Positions 1 to 10,351 of a stretch of 64,000 nucleotides of DNA are shown here, in pieces. Source of the DNA: Myotis daubentonii (Eukaryota > Chordata > Mammalia > Chiroptera > Vespertilionidae); contig NC_081847.1 of NCBI RefSeq assembly GCF_963259705.1, positions 70,825,754 to 70,889,753 on the forward strand, given 5' to 3'. The notes under the pieces are model-generated. The model saw nothing but the letters and a program-made list of their open reading frames with translations, was not told where the DNA came from and did not search any database. The translations under genes and the position numbers were made by a program. Each line of letters opens with the position of its first letter. Position 1 is the first letter of the stretch.

Positions 1-1483
1 CTTATTTAATGGATGCATCTGTTTCTGGAGATAGATGATTCAGGGTGGTTTGATGGCTAAATTATGCCCTCCAGGGCCTAGAGTCCCTCCATCGATTCCC
101 TCCATAGGCCTCAGTATGTTGGACTGCTCCTGGTTCATCCCTGAAGCTAGGAAGGGCTTTCTTTCTCTGAGCCTCTTTCTGCCTGATTGAAAATTGAGGT
201 TCTGAATGTCAAAGATAGGAGGGAGAATAGATGTGGGTTTAGTAACCAGCCAAGCTCCCCCCACCAGCAGGCCCATCTCCCCCAGACAAAGGACAGGGTT
301 CAAGCCACGAGAACAGTATCTCCCTGGACCCCCCTGAATCCTGAGATACTCCCTGGTGACTGGGTTCCTCGTGACCCGAGACATGGATTCGAGTGCAGGG
401 AGGTCACCGGAAGTGATTCCAGATAACCGTGGTGGAGGATCGCGTGCGAGAGACAGGACAGGGGAATACCTGCACCTTGGGAAGCCAGCTGCCACTGTGG
501 GCAGCCTGAGTCCAGTCCTCGTGGGGACTCGGAGCCAGTGAGGAGCATGTGCCTGAGAGTCACCCCGGCAGCGAGGGAGTGAAGTATTTATGCTCAGGCT
601 CATCTGTTACTAGTTGACCGCTGCTCTGGTTCACCCTCCTGCCCTTCCTGCGCACAGGGGAGGCCAGAGACCGTCCTCAGGGGCCAGACAAGCGCATGTG
701 CTGCAGTTAGAAGTCAGTGTGACGTGGTGAAGGCCAGGAGATATTGGCGGGGGGGTCGGCAGTCTGCTCCCCTATCTGAGTGCACAGCACCATGTCCTGC
801 TGCCCACGCCAGAAACCTGGGGTTCTCCTAGACGGCTCCCCTTCTCTCACATTCCAGATCCAACCCATAATTGGGCTCTATTCTTTCACTTCTAATTATC
901 TCTTGACTGCACCCATTTCTCCCCATCCCTTCCCCTGTGGAGGAGCCTATCACTCCTGCCTGGACACTTGCAAGTCCTCCTTTGGTCTGAGCTCCACAGC
1001 CTGTCACTCAGCACTTATTTCCTCTGGCCTCTGCCAGCCTCTCCCAGCCCCCAGCCTTGTGCCACCACTCCAGCACCCTGAACCTCTTACACTTCCCAGT
1101 CTCACCTCCAGGTCTTTCATTCGTTGCTCCCTCCTCCTCGCACCCCCTTTCCTATCCCTATTCCCACTGCATCCTCTGACTCACCCTCCTTCAGACCTCA
1201 GCTAAGAACTGGCACATAAGCTTCATCTCATGTGCCAGCACTAGTTAATTGATAGTGGCTCCCTGGAGTGCTGTGTTGAGAAGGATTCTGGAGCCCAGTC
1301 AGGCTTGGCAGGTGTGCTGAGGTTGATTAGCAATGTCTGCCCTGGGCGTGGGCAGGGGAAGTGGAACAGCATGGTCTGCCCTTCCTCTGACTGTATCAGC
1401 AGCTTCCAGTTCATCCTTCCTCCATCACAGCACCTACCACCCTGTAGTAATTATCACGTGTGTGTCTGTCTGTCCCACTAGAC

Positions 1484-1700
1484 CAGCCGTGGGCAAACTA
1501 CGGCCTGCGGGCCGGATCCGGCCCGTTTGAAATGAATAAAACTAAAAAAAAAAAAAAGACCGTACCCTTTTATGTAATGATGTTTACTTTGAATTTATAT
1601 TAGTTCACACAAACACTCCATCCATGCTTTTGTTCCGGCCCTCCGGTCCAGTTTAAGAACCCATTGTGGCCCTCGAGTCAAAAAGTTTGCCCACCCCTGG
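1484..1700. mobile_element. Non-autonomous hAT DNA transposon, 217 bp
   Basis: Terminal inverted repeats CAGCCGTGGGCAAACT and AGTTTGCCCACCCCTG bound the element. The 8-bp flanks cactagac and gactagac match at 7 of 8 positions, as expected for a hAT target duplication. The GGCCCG-rich ends are typical of the family reading GTGGGCAAACTACGGCC. Confidence 0.85.
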
Positions 1701-2487
1701 ACTAGACACTGAGTTCAGTGCCTACTTACCAGGGGGCCTGGCCCACAGATGATATGCTGCAAATTTTGTTGAACGATGGGTAGGTACCATGAGCCGAAGC
1801 ATGTACCCATTTTACTTTCCCCACTCCTTCCCGGTCTCCTTCATCACACAGAATCGAGGCCTCAGCATCCTCTCGGTAAACCCAATCTCTCCGAGCTGGC
1901 TGCCAGCGCCCCTCCTGCTCTTTCCCTCTGCTTCTGGCTGTCCTGAGGTGTCTGGGTCATCAGCATCCAGCTCCCTGGTTGTCTGGGTCACTGTGCCCAC
2001 AGCTCTAGAAAAGAGAGTGTGAGCTGATGGCAGGGCCACCTGGGCCCCGGGCTCAGAGGCTCACTGCTGCCAAGGCTGTTTGCTAATCACCAAAGACCCA
2101 GGAGGCTGGGTGGGTTGTCAGAACCCCCAGTCATCGAGTCCGAAGGACAAACCAGGTCTGGATGTGGCTGTGAGCTAGGAGACAGGGCTTAATAAGCACT
2201 AGTGTTTGATGAGCCTTTGACTATGCCAGATTCTGTTCTGAGGCGTTTCTCTTATTAATATCTACAACAGTACTGAGGGGGCATCCTATCATTATTTATC
2301 CCTACTTCACCCAGGCTCTGAGAGGTGTGCCTTAACAACTAGTGAGTGGGGAGTCAAGATTCAAATCCAGGCCTGCCTGACCCCAAAGTTTGGACTGCAG
2401 ATCCCTGTACTCTGCTCTGGGCAAGGCTCTGTCCCCTTAGGGCACATAGAGACAGTATAGCAGACTGGTCAAGAAGATGAACTCTAG

Positions 2488-2739
2488 CCTTAGCCAGTTT
2501 GGCTCAGTGGGTAGAGCATCAGCCTGCGGACTGAAGGGTCCTGGGTTCAATTCCAGTTAAGGGCACATACCTCGGATGCAGGCTCGACCTTGGTTGGGCA
2601 TGTGCAGGAGGCAGACAATTGATGTGTCTCTTTCACATCGATGTTTCTCTCTCTGTGTCTCTCCCTCTGCCTTCCAGTCCCTCTAAAAATCAATGGAAAA
2701 ATATCCTCAGATGAGGATTAACAACAGCAACAAAAAGAG
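2488..2739 (+). repeat. Ves SINE (tRNA-derived, bat)
   Basis: tRNA-like head (TTTGGCTCAGTGGGTAGAGC with a GGTTCAATTCC B-box) followed by the Ves body and an A-rich tail with aacaacaac. It is flanked by gaactctag at 2479-2487 and 2740-2748. Confidence 0.9.
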
Positions 2740-2749
2740 GAACTCTAGA

Positions 2750-2925
2750 CCAGACTCCCAGGGTTCAAACCCTGGGTCTACTACTTACTAGCCATAGCCC
2801 TTGGTTGGGTTTCTTGATTTTTCCCATCTGTAAAAGGGTTATTGGTAATGTGTACCTAACTTTCATTGAGTTGTTAAATGAGAATGGAACACGTTAATGT
2901 TGCTAACCTAGTACTACCTGTGGTT
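2750..2925 (+). repeat. MIR SINE, sense
   Basis: Matches the MIR pattern: GGGTTCAAACC, tactacttactag, then cccatctgtaaaagggttat and ttgttaaatgagaatg. Confidence 0.7.
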
Positions 2926-5851
2926 GGCTCGGGACAATGTTTTAATAAATTAAAATAAATAAAATCCCTGGCTTCATGCCCATGAGCCATACTCTCATAG
3001 CAGGCAGGGGGTGGGGAGGGGTGGGAACAGGCAGGTTCGGAATCGTCTTAAATGCTGGCGAAGCCGCAGTCAGGATTGTGTGAAGCTGTGTACCCTGGCC
3101 TGTAATCAGTTCTGCTACATCGCTTGTTTTGAAAATGTGAATTTGTTCCAACACGATTGAAATATTAGGGAACAATTTAGCATAGCACACATTTTGCCTT
3201 TGCTCAGGTACGATTTCATCCACAAGAAATGGTAGGTAAACACAGAAAATTTGCATCCATGTAGGAAAACACAAAACACACACACACACCTCAAACATAA
3301 CCTGCTCCCTCAGCTCCCGTGTGTCATCCTATCCACACCCGGTGTTTCTGTCCATTTCAGCGGCCTTCCTTCCCCTTCACACTAACTCCCAGGCTGCAGT
3401 CCTCCTCACACTCACGTCCACAAGCAAACTCAGGGCATCTTCAAAGTAAAGCAGCCTATTTATTGTAGTATTTCTGCATTTCTTAACCATTCAACATGTG
3501 CAAGACCGTGCTACCATTTTTACTATGTTCCTGTCTTTTTTTGGATGTGATACTGACATAGTATTTGGGTGTTGTGCCATGACCCCATTTTCCCCATAAG
3601 CTCTGTGATTTTTATTGTAGGATTCTGCATGCACAGTAATGTTTAGGAATATATATTTTGTGTTATGGCAGAACTGACTGTATGACAGGCTCAGCAAGCC
3701 TGTGGGAAGGTGGATGGACAGTGGATGTGTGAGGCAGGTGGGGAATGGATGGACAGAGAGCTCATAAACCGCCCAAGCCTTTCCGAACCAAGGAAGGCTG
3801 TGCAGCCTTTTAATTTCGGATGCAATTGGGACAGGTGATCTATCTGGAAAAGACTCAAACCCCCAATAACTCAATTACCTCTTTAACCATGGAGAGCATG
3901 GAAAATCCAGGGCCAAACAGAGGTCGAGGATTAATAATAAAAGACAAATGGGTTTCAGCTCCTCAAACAAAACTAACAGGATTTGAAATGCAGATAATCT
4001 CATTTCACCATTAACACAAGATAAAACGCCAGTAGAGAGCGGGTTGCAATCCTGTTTCAGGCCTCTGTGTGCCATGTGCCTCTGGGAGGACCACCTGCTA
4101 CAGCCCCCATGCGCCCCACCCCAGGCCCAGGCTTGGTCTCAGGCATCCAGATGTTGCACTTCCTAGCAGATCTGGAATCAGAAATGCCAGGAAAATGCCA
4201 GAGAGGGAGATGAGGCTCTTCCAGTCTGGGTAGCAGGCCACAGTATCTCCACCCTTTATTCCATTTGCCAGGTGCTGGGCCAAGCACCTTGCCTGCATTA
4301 TCTCACTGCCTCTCCCCAACAACTCAGCAAGGCGATTACAACTTATTCCCATCTTATACAGCTCAGAGAGGGTGCATAGCCCTGGAATTCAGGGTCTATA
4401 TTATGCCCAAGTCCAGCCTTAACTACTGTGTTTTCCCAGTTTGGGGCCAGCTAAAGGATGTAGCAGTGAACATTTATTGAATTCCTACTGCATACCAGGC
4501 ATAGCCTCTGCAGTAGCATGTATGTGGCAATAATCCAACAAGCTCTTTGCAAATGGATCCAATGAGCAGACATTTTCGGCACTCACCCGTGGAATGGCTG
4601 CGCACGGTCCATGAGGTAGGTGTGGTCTTGTTTGCAGATAAGAAGATTCAAGTGCAGACACACCAGCACCTGCCAGCAGTTGGCTGGGAGGTGTAGGGGC
4701 AGGTCTGACTTTGCATCCACTGCCTTCCGTCCTAGTCCTGGAAGACCTCGAGGTGGAGTGGGGTCTCCAGTGCAGCTGGCCAGCAGGGACCAGCCACCTC
4801 TGTATTCTTCCTTCCTCCAGCCCCATGGAGGATGTGATAACCTGTTCAAACCCTTTCAGAGTTTCTGGGGCGTCTGCTTGGTTCCTTGGCAGCCGGCGAG
4901 GCACCCTGGGATGGGCAATCAGGCAGCCGCCCAGATATTATAAACAATTACTGCTAATTACCAGGGCTGCCAGTTCCCCATTGTCTGCTCACAATCTCAC
5001 CAGGAACCGAGGAGCCTACAATGACGATGTTGGAGGAAACTTTCAATTTCAGGCTCTGCTTGGGAGGCTGGGCCCCTTCGGTGACTTGGAATTTAAGAGG
5101 CACTGACGTTTTCCAGGCCTTTGGAGCCCCCAGACCCTTCCTCAGATGGCCAGGAGGTTGGGGTGGAAAAGAGACAGGTGTGGAGTGAGAGAGCCTGGGC
5201 CTTAGCTGTGGTGCTGTTAATGAAGGGTCTTCGGGTTTGCAAGAATAATAGGTACTCCTTTCCATGCCCAGATGTTTGAGTTATATTTCCCGTACTTTCT
5301 CTGTGATACTGTTGCATAATTGGTGAGCTAAGAGATTCAGGAGCCCGACTGCCTGGATTCAAATGCCACTCCGCCTCTGTCTGGTCTTCTCTTGATGCAG
5401 CGGGAACAGGTGCTCCGCTCCGGGGCATGGAGGGTCTCACAGCTTCACTTCACAGGATACCTGGCAGCCATTGCTGCAAAGCTTTGTGCCTTTTGCTCAG
5501 CCCCACCCCGTAAGAAGGATGGCCACAGTCCTCTCTGCTTTCAGATTCCCGGACCTGGCTGGGGCTCCCCGCCCTCCTTCCACATCGCCAGCCCAGCTCA
5601 GGAACCCAGCCTCCCTCCAGGATCCTCCCGCTTCTCTGGCCCTTCCCCTCCCACCCTGACCTCCTCTGCTCTCCCAGGCTGGGGTTTTTTGTGTCCTTGT
5701 TTATTTGGAGGCAGGGCAGCCTAGTTTTGCACCTATCCTTCTAAGTCTGTTTCTTCTTAGATTTGAAGCTCAAAAGCCAGGAATCTGACTGTCTTATTTC
5801 CTGGCTACGGCCTGGATGGGGAAAAGGGGTGGTAGGAAATCATGAAAATGA

Positions 5852-6074
5852 TGCCCAGCCATTGTGACTCGCTGGCTAAGCTTCGACCGAGGAACTAAGA
5901 GGTCACTGGTTCAATTCCCAGTCAGGGCACATGCCCGGGTTGTGGGCTCGATCCCCAGTAGGGGGCGTGCAAGAGGCAGCCTATCGATGTTTCATCAGTG
6001 TTTCTATCTCTCTATTCCTTTCCCTTCCTCTCTCTACAAATCAATATAAACATATGTACATATATAAATATAGG
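5852..6074 (+). repeat. Ves SINE
   Basis: Ves head with gtcactggttcaattccc, Ves body (gggttgtgggctcgatcccc) and A/T-rich tail. Flanked by gaaaatga on both sides. Confidence 0.88.
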
Positions 6075-6618
6075 AAAATGAGAAGCATTCAGGCTAAAAT
6101 GTGAAATTCTTATCCTACAGCAACTCTGCTGATAACTTAAGTAAAAACCGAATTTAGTAGAATGATGCTGGGTGTCTCACCTGGCTGAGGAAGAGCTGAG
6201 CAGCCAGGACTAGGTTGCTAGTCGTTTGAGGCCCTTTGCGAAGATAGGCCATTCACATGACCTAGGAGATGGGAATTTTATTATTCCCCTTTCAGAGAAA
6301 ATCAACGAAAATAGGCTTAAGCAAAGGACATTATTATAATTGTTGTTGTTATTACTATTGCTTTGTGTCACTAAAAAAAAAAATGATGTAGTTTTTGCTT
6401 CAGGCAGAGCTTGACCCAGGAGCTCATGCAGAGCCACCAGTCTGATGGCTTCATTCATGGACTCCAGGTGGTAGCACGATGGCTGCCAGAGGCTCCAGTC
6501 CGGTTCAGGTTCACGTCTGGTGGGAAAAGAGAGCTTCTCACGCCCTACAGTTCAAAGAAAGCTTCCCAACCAGATTCTTGTGGGCCGAATTGGCCACGCA
6601 CCTGTCTCTGAGCCAGTC

Positions 6619-6676
6619 ACTGACCAAGGGAAGGATTGGTCAGGATGAGCTCACACCAGCCTCCGGAGCCAGGTCT
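6619..6676 (+). repeat. 58-bp direct repeat, copy 1
   Basis: 55 of 58 bases match 7952-8009, with no indels. The core reads aaggattggtcaggatgagc. Origin unknown. Confidence 0.75.
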
Positions 6677-7292
6677 GCTCCACTCCGTGGGAATCAATAC
6701 CTTGGGGAGGGGGCTCCCCAAAGGAGATTCGAGATCTTGTTCCCAAAGGAACAGGATAAGCCTTGGGCGGCCTACAGCAGCAACGAATGCAGGCCCTCCA
6801 AGGCCCAGCCCCGGGTCCCATGGATCTCGAACTGTCAGGTGTGAGCGACTCTTCCGGTATCGTATTAAAAGGCAGGTTCTGCTCCAGCAGCTGAGGGTGG
6901 AGAGGGGCCCAGTTCCATTTCTGGTGAGCCCTCAGGTGATGCTGGTCCCTGGACCACGCTGAGTGTCACTGAACCATAAGAGCCAGGCACCAGCAAGCAT
7001 CATCTCCCCATGTGCCTACAACCACCCCAAGAGGCAGGTATCACCTTACCCATTTCATGGAGGTGGAACCTAAGGCTGGGCGAGGAGAGAGAGGGAGATG
7101 GTACAGGAGAGTTTAGGGCCACGGAGATAGAAGGGAGGGAGAGGCAGGGCATGTGTCTGCCTGAGGCGGGTGATGGATGTGGACGGAATCACCGTGGCAT
7201 GAGGGACACTGTAGAGTTGACTACCTGAGTCATCTGAGTCCTTGGTTGGCCCCTGGGAACAGTTGTTCTTATCTCATCCTTTCTTTTTACAG

Positions 7293-7405
7293 CCTTAACT
7301 ACGGGGGAGTCTGCCTGGCATCGGATGCACAGTTCAGTGACTTCCTGGGCAGCATGGGGCCAGCGCAGTTTGTGGGCCGCCAGACCCTGGCCACCACACC
7401 GATGG
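7293..7405 (+). CDS. RIMS4: RIMS4 exon (third from family structure), residues about 80-116
   Basis: A pyrimidine-rich tract and AG at 7291-7292 precede the exon; donor gtaag is at 7406-7410. It encodes the linker before the C2 domain, beginning LNYGGVCLASDAQFSDFLGS. The first base completes a codon from an upstream exon outside the window, and the exon ends after the first base of a glycine codon (phase 1). Confidence 0.95.
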
Positions 7406-10351
7406 GTAAGTGCCCCAAGATCTGTTCCTAACGGGGGGTCCCATGGGAAGGCTTGCGTCACCCCTTCTTCCCCTCTGTGTTGGCTGCATTTGCTGGAGCC
7501 TGGGCATGTGCTGTGGGAGGAATTTGGGGCTGGGAGCAGACGAAGGGGATTTAACCCTAAGCAGATAGGAAGGTCTGAGTCCCTGATTGAACTTTGAAGC
7601 CACTTCCCAGTCTCATCTGTTGAGGCCTCTTGCAGGGGACGTGGAGATTGGCTTGCAGGAGCGGAATGGTCAGCTCGAAGTGGACATCATCCAGGCGCGG
7701 GGACTGACAGCCAAGCCAGGCTCCAAGACACTGCCAGGTGTGGTGTGCCTCCCCACTGCAAGGTGGGGGGAGGCCGGGGAGTATGTCTGGGGGGGTATAT
7801 GAGTGTAGAAGAGAGACTATTGAGCCCCGCTGTGGAGGACTCCTTTGTCTCAACTGTAGTGACTCACCAAGAACTGGTGACTCAGGGTTGGTTCTGGGGA
7901 CTCAGTTGAGATTGTCATCTGACCTTCTCGGCTGACCTTGTCAGCACCCCTACTGACCAAGGTAAGGATTGGTCAGGATGAGCTCACACCAGGCTCTGGA
8001 GCCAGGTCTTTCCTGCTTATGATTATACTCTGGTGCCTGGTAGGGCACGCAGGGGGCGATCAGAAAACATTTGTTCAGTGAATGGGTAGCGATGAATGTA
8101 TAATCCAGGAAAGGAGAGGGTGAGTCAGTGACAGAAAGGAAACAGGTGAGCACAGAGTGAGCAGGGGAAGGTAGGGGACCTCCTGCGGGGGTGGAATAGG
8201 CCCCACCACCCTACCACCCACACCTACCACCGGGCTTGGTCCTGTTGTCTCCTCCCACAGCCCCAAGGGGGCACTCTGATCCCCATTGGTGGTGGGCAGC
8301 CTCCCCCCTGCTGTGCCTTGTGCCCACCATTGGAGGCCCACACTCCAACTTACCCTGCTGGCCTCTGTTCCCAGCGGCCTATATCAAGGCCTACCTGCTG
8401 GAGAATGGCGTCTGCATTGCCAAGAAGAAGACTAAAGTTGCTCGCAAATCACTGGACCCACTGTATAACCAGGTGCTGCTGTTTCCTGAGAGTCCCCAGG
8501 GCAAAGTCCTGCAGGTGAGGGGTGTATGTGGGTGTGTGCGTGTGTGTGTGTCTGTGTGTGTGCGTGCACGCGCGCACACGCACCTGCACACTATTAGAGG
8601 GAGAGGGCGGTGCCCCTGGGGAGGTCCTCACCTGGAGGAGGTAGAGTGCTGTGGTTGATCAGAGCTCCACAACTTGCTGTGCAACTTTGCACAAGTTTCT
8701 TTGAGCCTCAGGTTCTTCATCTGCAAAATGGGGACATTAGTAGTACCTTCTAATAATAGTGACTGTAGCAGTGAAATGTGTGCTTTGTGTAAGAAAAGTA
8801 TTTGCAAGTTTGGCCTATCATAAGTGCTCTACAAATGGCTCCCATCATCATAATCATCATTATTATATCATCATCATCAACCTCTGGAAGCCAGGGCGTG
8901 GCCTGAAGCACAGCGATAATAAACTGGGAGCCTTTTGAGTATCCCGACATGTGTTTGGCCCTCTGGCCATAAGGAGAATCCTAGTGGTGACTGAAACCTG
9001 GAGCACGAAACAGCCACCCATTGTGGGTACAGGCAGGGCCCAGGTGAGACGCCTGCAGAAGCCATGTGCCTGTCCTCGTGGTGCTGTCTTTTGGGCATGT
9101 GTGGCTTGTACCTGATTTCTTGCTCCTCACCTGGGCAGGCAAAGCAAATGAGGATGGGGCCAAGGTTACAAACTGCCAAGACAGTGGGACTTTGCTAAAC
9201 TGAGAAGCCCAGGCCCTGTCTAGGACAGAGTTTTCAACCTGTGGGTTGAGATCCATCAGTGAATTGTGAACTCAATTCAGCTGGTCTCAACAGTTTTGTG
9301 TTTTGTTTTTCAATGGAATGGATAGGAGAGAGAACATTTCTCACTCATAGTAAGGTAAGTCTTCGTTCGTGGGACACTCCCTTAACTGTGAAGCCCGTGT
9401 GTGCATGGCTAAGCATGATCCCTGTCAAAAGTGTTAGCAAAGCCTTGGTTGGTGTAGCTCAGTGTTAGAGCATCAGCCCTAGCACTGAAGGGTCGCAGGT
9501 TCGATTTCCGGTCAAGGGCAGGTCAAGGGCACATACCTAGGTTGCAGGTTTGATCCTCAGCCTGGGTTGGGACACATGGCACATGCAGGAGGCAACCAAT
9601 TGATGTTTCTCTCTCCCTCCCCCCCCCCCTTAGACTCTCTCTAAAAAAAAAAAAAAATCCATGGAAAAAAATATCTCTAGGTGAGAATTAACAACAACAA
9701 AAAAGTCTGCAAAAATCCTTCAAATACAATTTAAAACAACCAGAAGGTCATCCAGATACCATGCATGTACCAGCCACTTTTTAAAACTTTGTTTCACACG
9801 GAGGGTTCTGGGGCTATGGAAGCAGAGGGCCCACGGGGGAAGCAGGGAGGGGACTCAGGATGTAGGGTCAGCCCTCGACTTGGACTCATGTAGAGCATGA
9901 ATGGAACACAGAGGGCAAGACTGGAGGCAGAAAGTCACCTAGGCGAACAATGATTGAAGTACTGGCGCCAGGATAATAGGGTGAACTTGAGGGATTTTAA
10001 GGTTGAGCAATTGTAAGGTGGTTGAATCCACAGGACTCGGAGGTGAATTGGGCATAAGGGTTACCCCAGGGTCTGTTTATGGACCTGTGAGTGGATTGGA
10101 TGATGGGAACCATTGTGTCTCTTGCCCCACAGGTGATCGTGTGGGGCAACTATGGACGGATGGAGCGGAAGCAGTTCATGGGTGTGGCCCGCGTGCTGCT
10201 GGAGGAACTGGACTTGACCACCCTGGCCGTGGGCTGGTACAAGCTCTTCCCCACCTCCTCCATGGTGGACCCAGCCACAGGCCCCCTGCTCCGGCAGGCA
10301 TCCCAGTTGTCCCTCGAGAGCACCGTGGGGCCCTGCAGTGAGCAATCTTAG
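7293..10351 (+). CDS. RIMS4: RIMS4, regulating synaptic membrane exocytosis 4 (RIM4-gamma), last four coding exons
   Basis: Four exons (7293-7405, 7636-7737, 8375-8514, 10133-10351), each with AG acceptor and GT donor, join in frame to 190 codons plus TAG. From memory the human protein has 269 aa; the joined exons match its residues 80-269 exactly in length. The product is a short RIM family member made of one C2 domain of the RIM C2B type (about residues 115-237). Gamma-RIMs lack the zinc-finger, PDZ and C2A parts of RIM1/2 and act at presynaptic and dendritic sites in vesicle exocytosis and calcium-channel modulation. The C2 beta strands are visible as DVEIGLQ, LEVDIIQARGL, AYIKAYLL, LDPLYNQ and LQVIVWGNYGR; the loops lack the usual aspartate cluster, as in calcium-independent RIM C2B domains. 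The C-terminus reads CSEQS. Exons 1-2 were not found and must lie upstream of the window. Identification is very firm. Confidence 0.97.
7636..7737 (+). CDS. RIMS4: RIMS4 exon, start of C2 domain, residues about 117-151
   Basis: Acceptor AG at 7634-7635 and donor gt at 7738. It completes the split Gly codon and encodes the first C2 strands (DVEIGLQERNGQLEVDIIQA), ending in TLP and the first base of an Ala codon. The intron before it is only 230 bp. Confidence 0.95.
7952..8009 (+). repeat. 58-bp direct repeat, copy 2
   Basis: Partner of 6619-6676. It lies in the intron between RIMS4 exons ending at 7737 and starting at 8375. Confidence 0.75.
8375..8514 (+). CDS. RIMS4: RIMS4 exon, middle of C2 domain, residues about 151-197
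   Basis: Acceptor AG at 8373-8374 and donor gtgagg at 8515. It encodes AYIKAYLLENGVCIAKKK, a basic strand (KKKTKVARK), and the LDPLYNQ strand. It ends in phase 0 after a Gln codon. Confidence 0.95.
8528..8580. repeat. Imperfect (TG)n / (CG,CA) microsatellite
   Basis: Runs of gtgtgt interrupted by tctg, then tgcgtgcacgcgcgcacac, an alternating purine-pyrimidine tract just inside the RIMS4 intron. Confidence 0.85.
8650..8860 (+). repeat. MIR SINE, sense
   Basis: Matches: ctgtgcaactttgcacaagt, gagcctcaggttcttcatct, gcaaaatggggacattagta. Confidence 0.75.
9440..9702 (+). repeat. Ves SINE with internal duplication
   Basis: Ves head (ttggtgtagctcagtgttag, ggttcgatttcc), a local repeat of ggtcaagggca, a C-run, and an A-rich tail with aacaacaac. 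Confidence 0.88.
10133..10351 (+). CDS. RIMS4: RIMS4 last coding exon, residues about 198-269 and stop
   Basis: Acceptor cccacag ends at 10132. The exon encodes the last C2 strands (VIVWGNYGR, then GVARVLLEEL and GWYKLFP) and a serine-rich tail ending CSEQS, followed by TAG at 10349-10351. Confidence 0.96.
   Translation: MIVWGNYGRMERKQFMGVARVLLEELDLTTLAVGWYKLFPTSSMVDPATGPLLRQASQLSLESTVGPCSEQS

Larger units (their letters stand above)
1..7292 (+). other. RIMS4: RIMS4 intron (partial, continues upstream)
   Basis: No coding exon was recognised here. It contains a hAT element (1484-1700), two Ves SINEs, a MIR, and unclassified old sequence. The family's first coding exons (start MERSQSRLSL, from memory) were looked for and not found. 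Confidence 0.7.

Noticed and set aside
1..7292. Upstream RIMS4 coding exons
   Set aside because: No sequence encoding the expected N-terminal segments was found; they must be outside the window.
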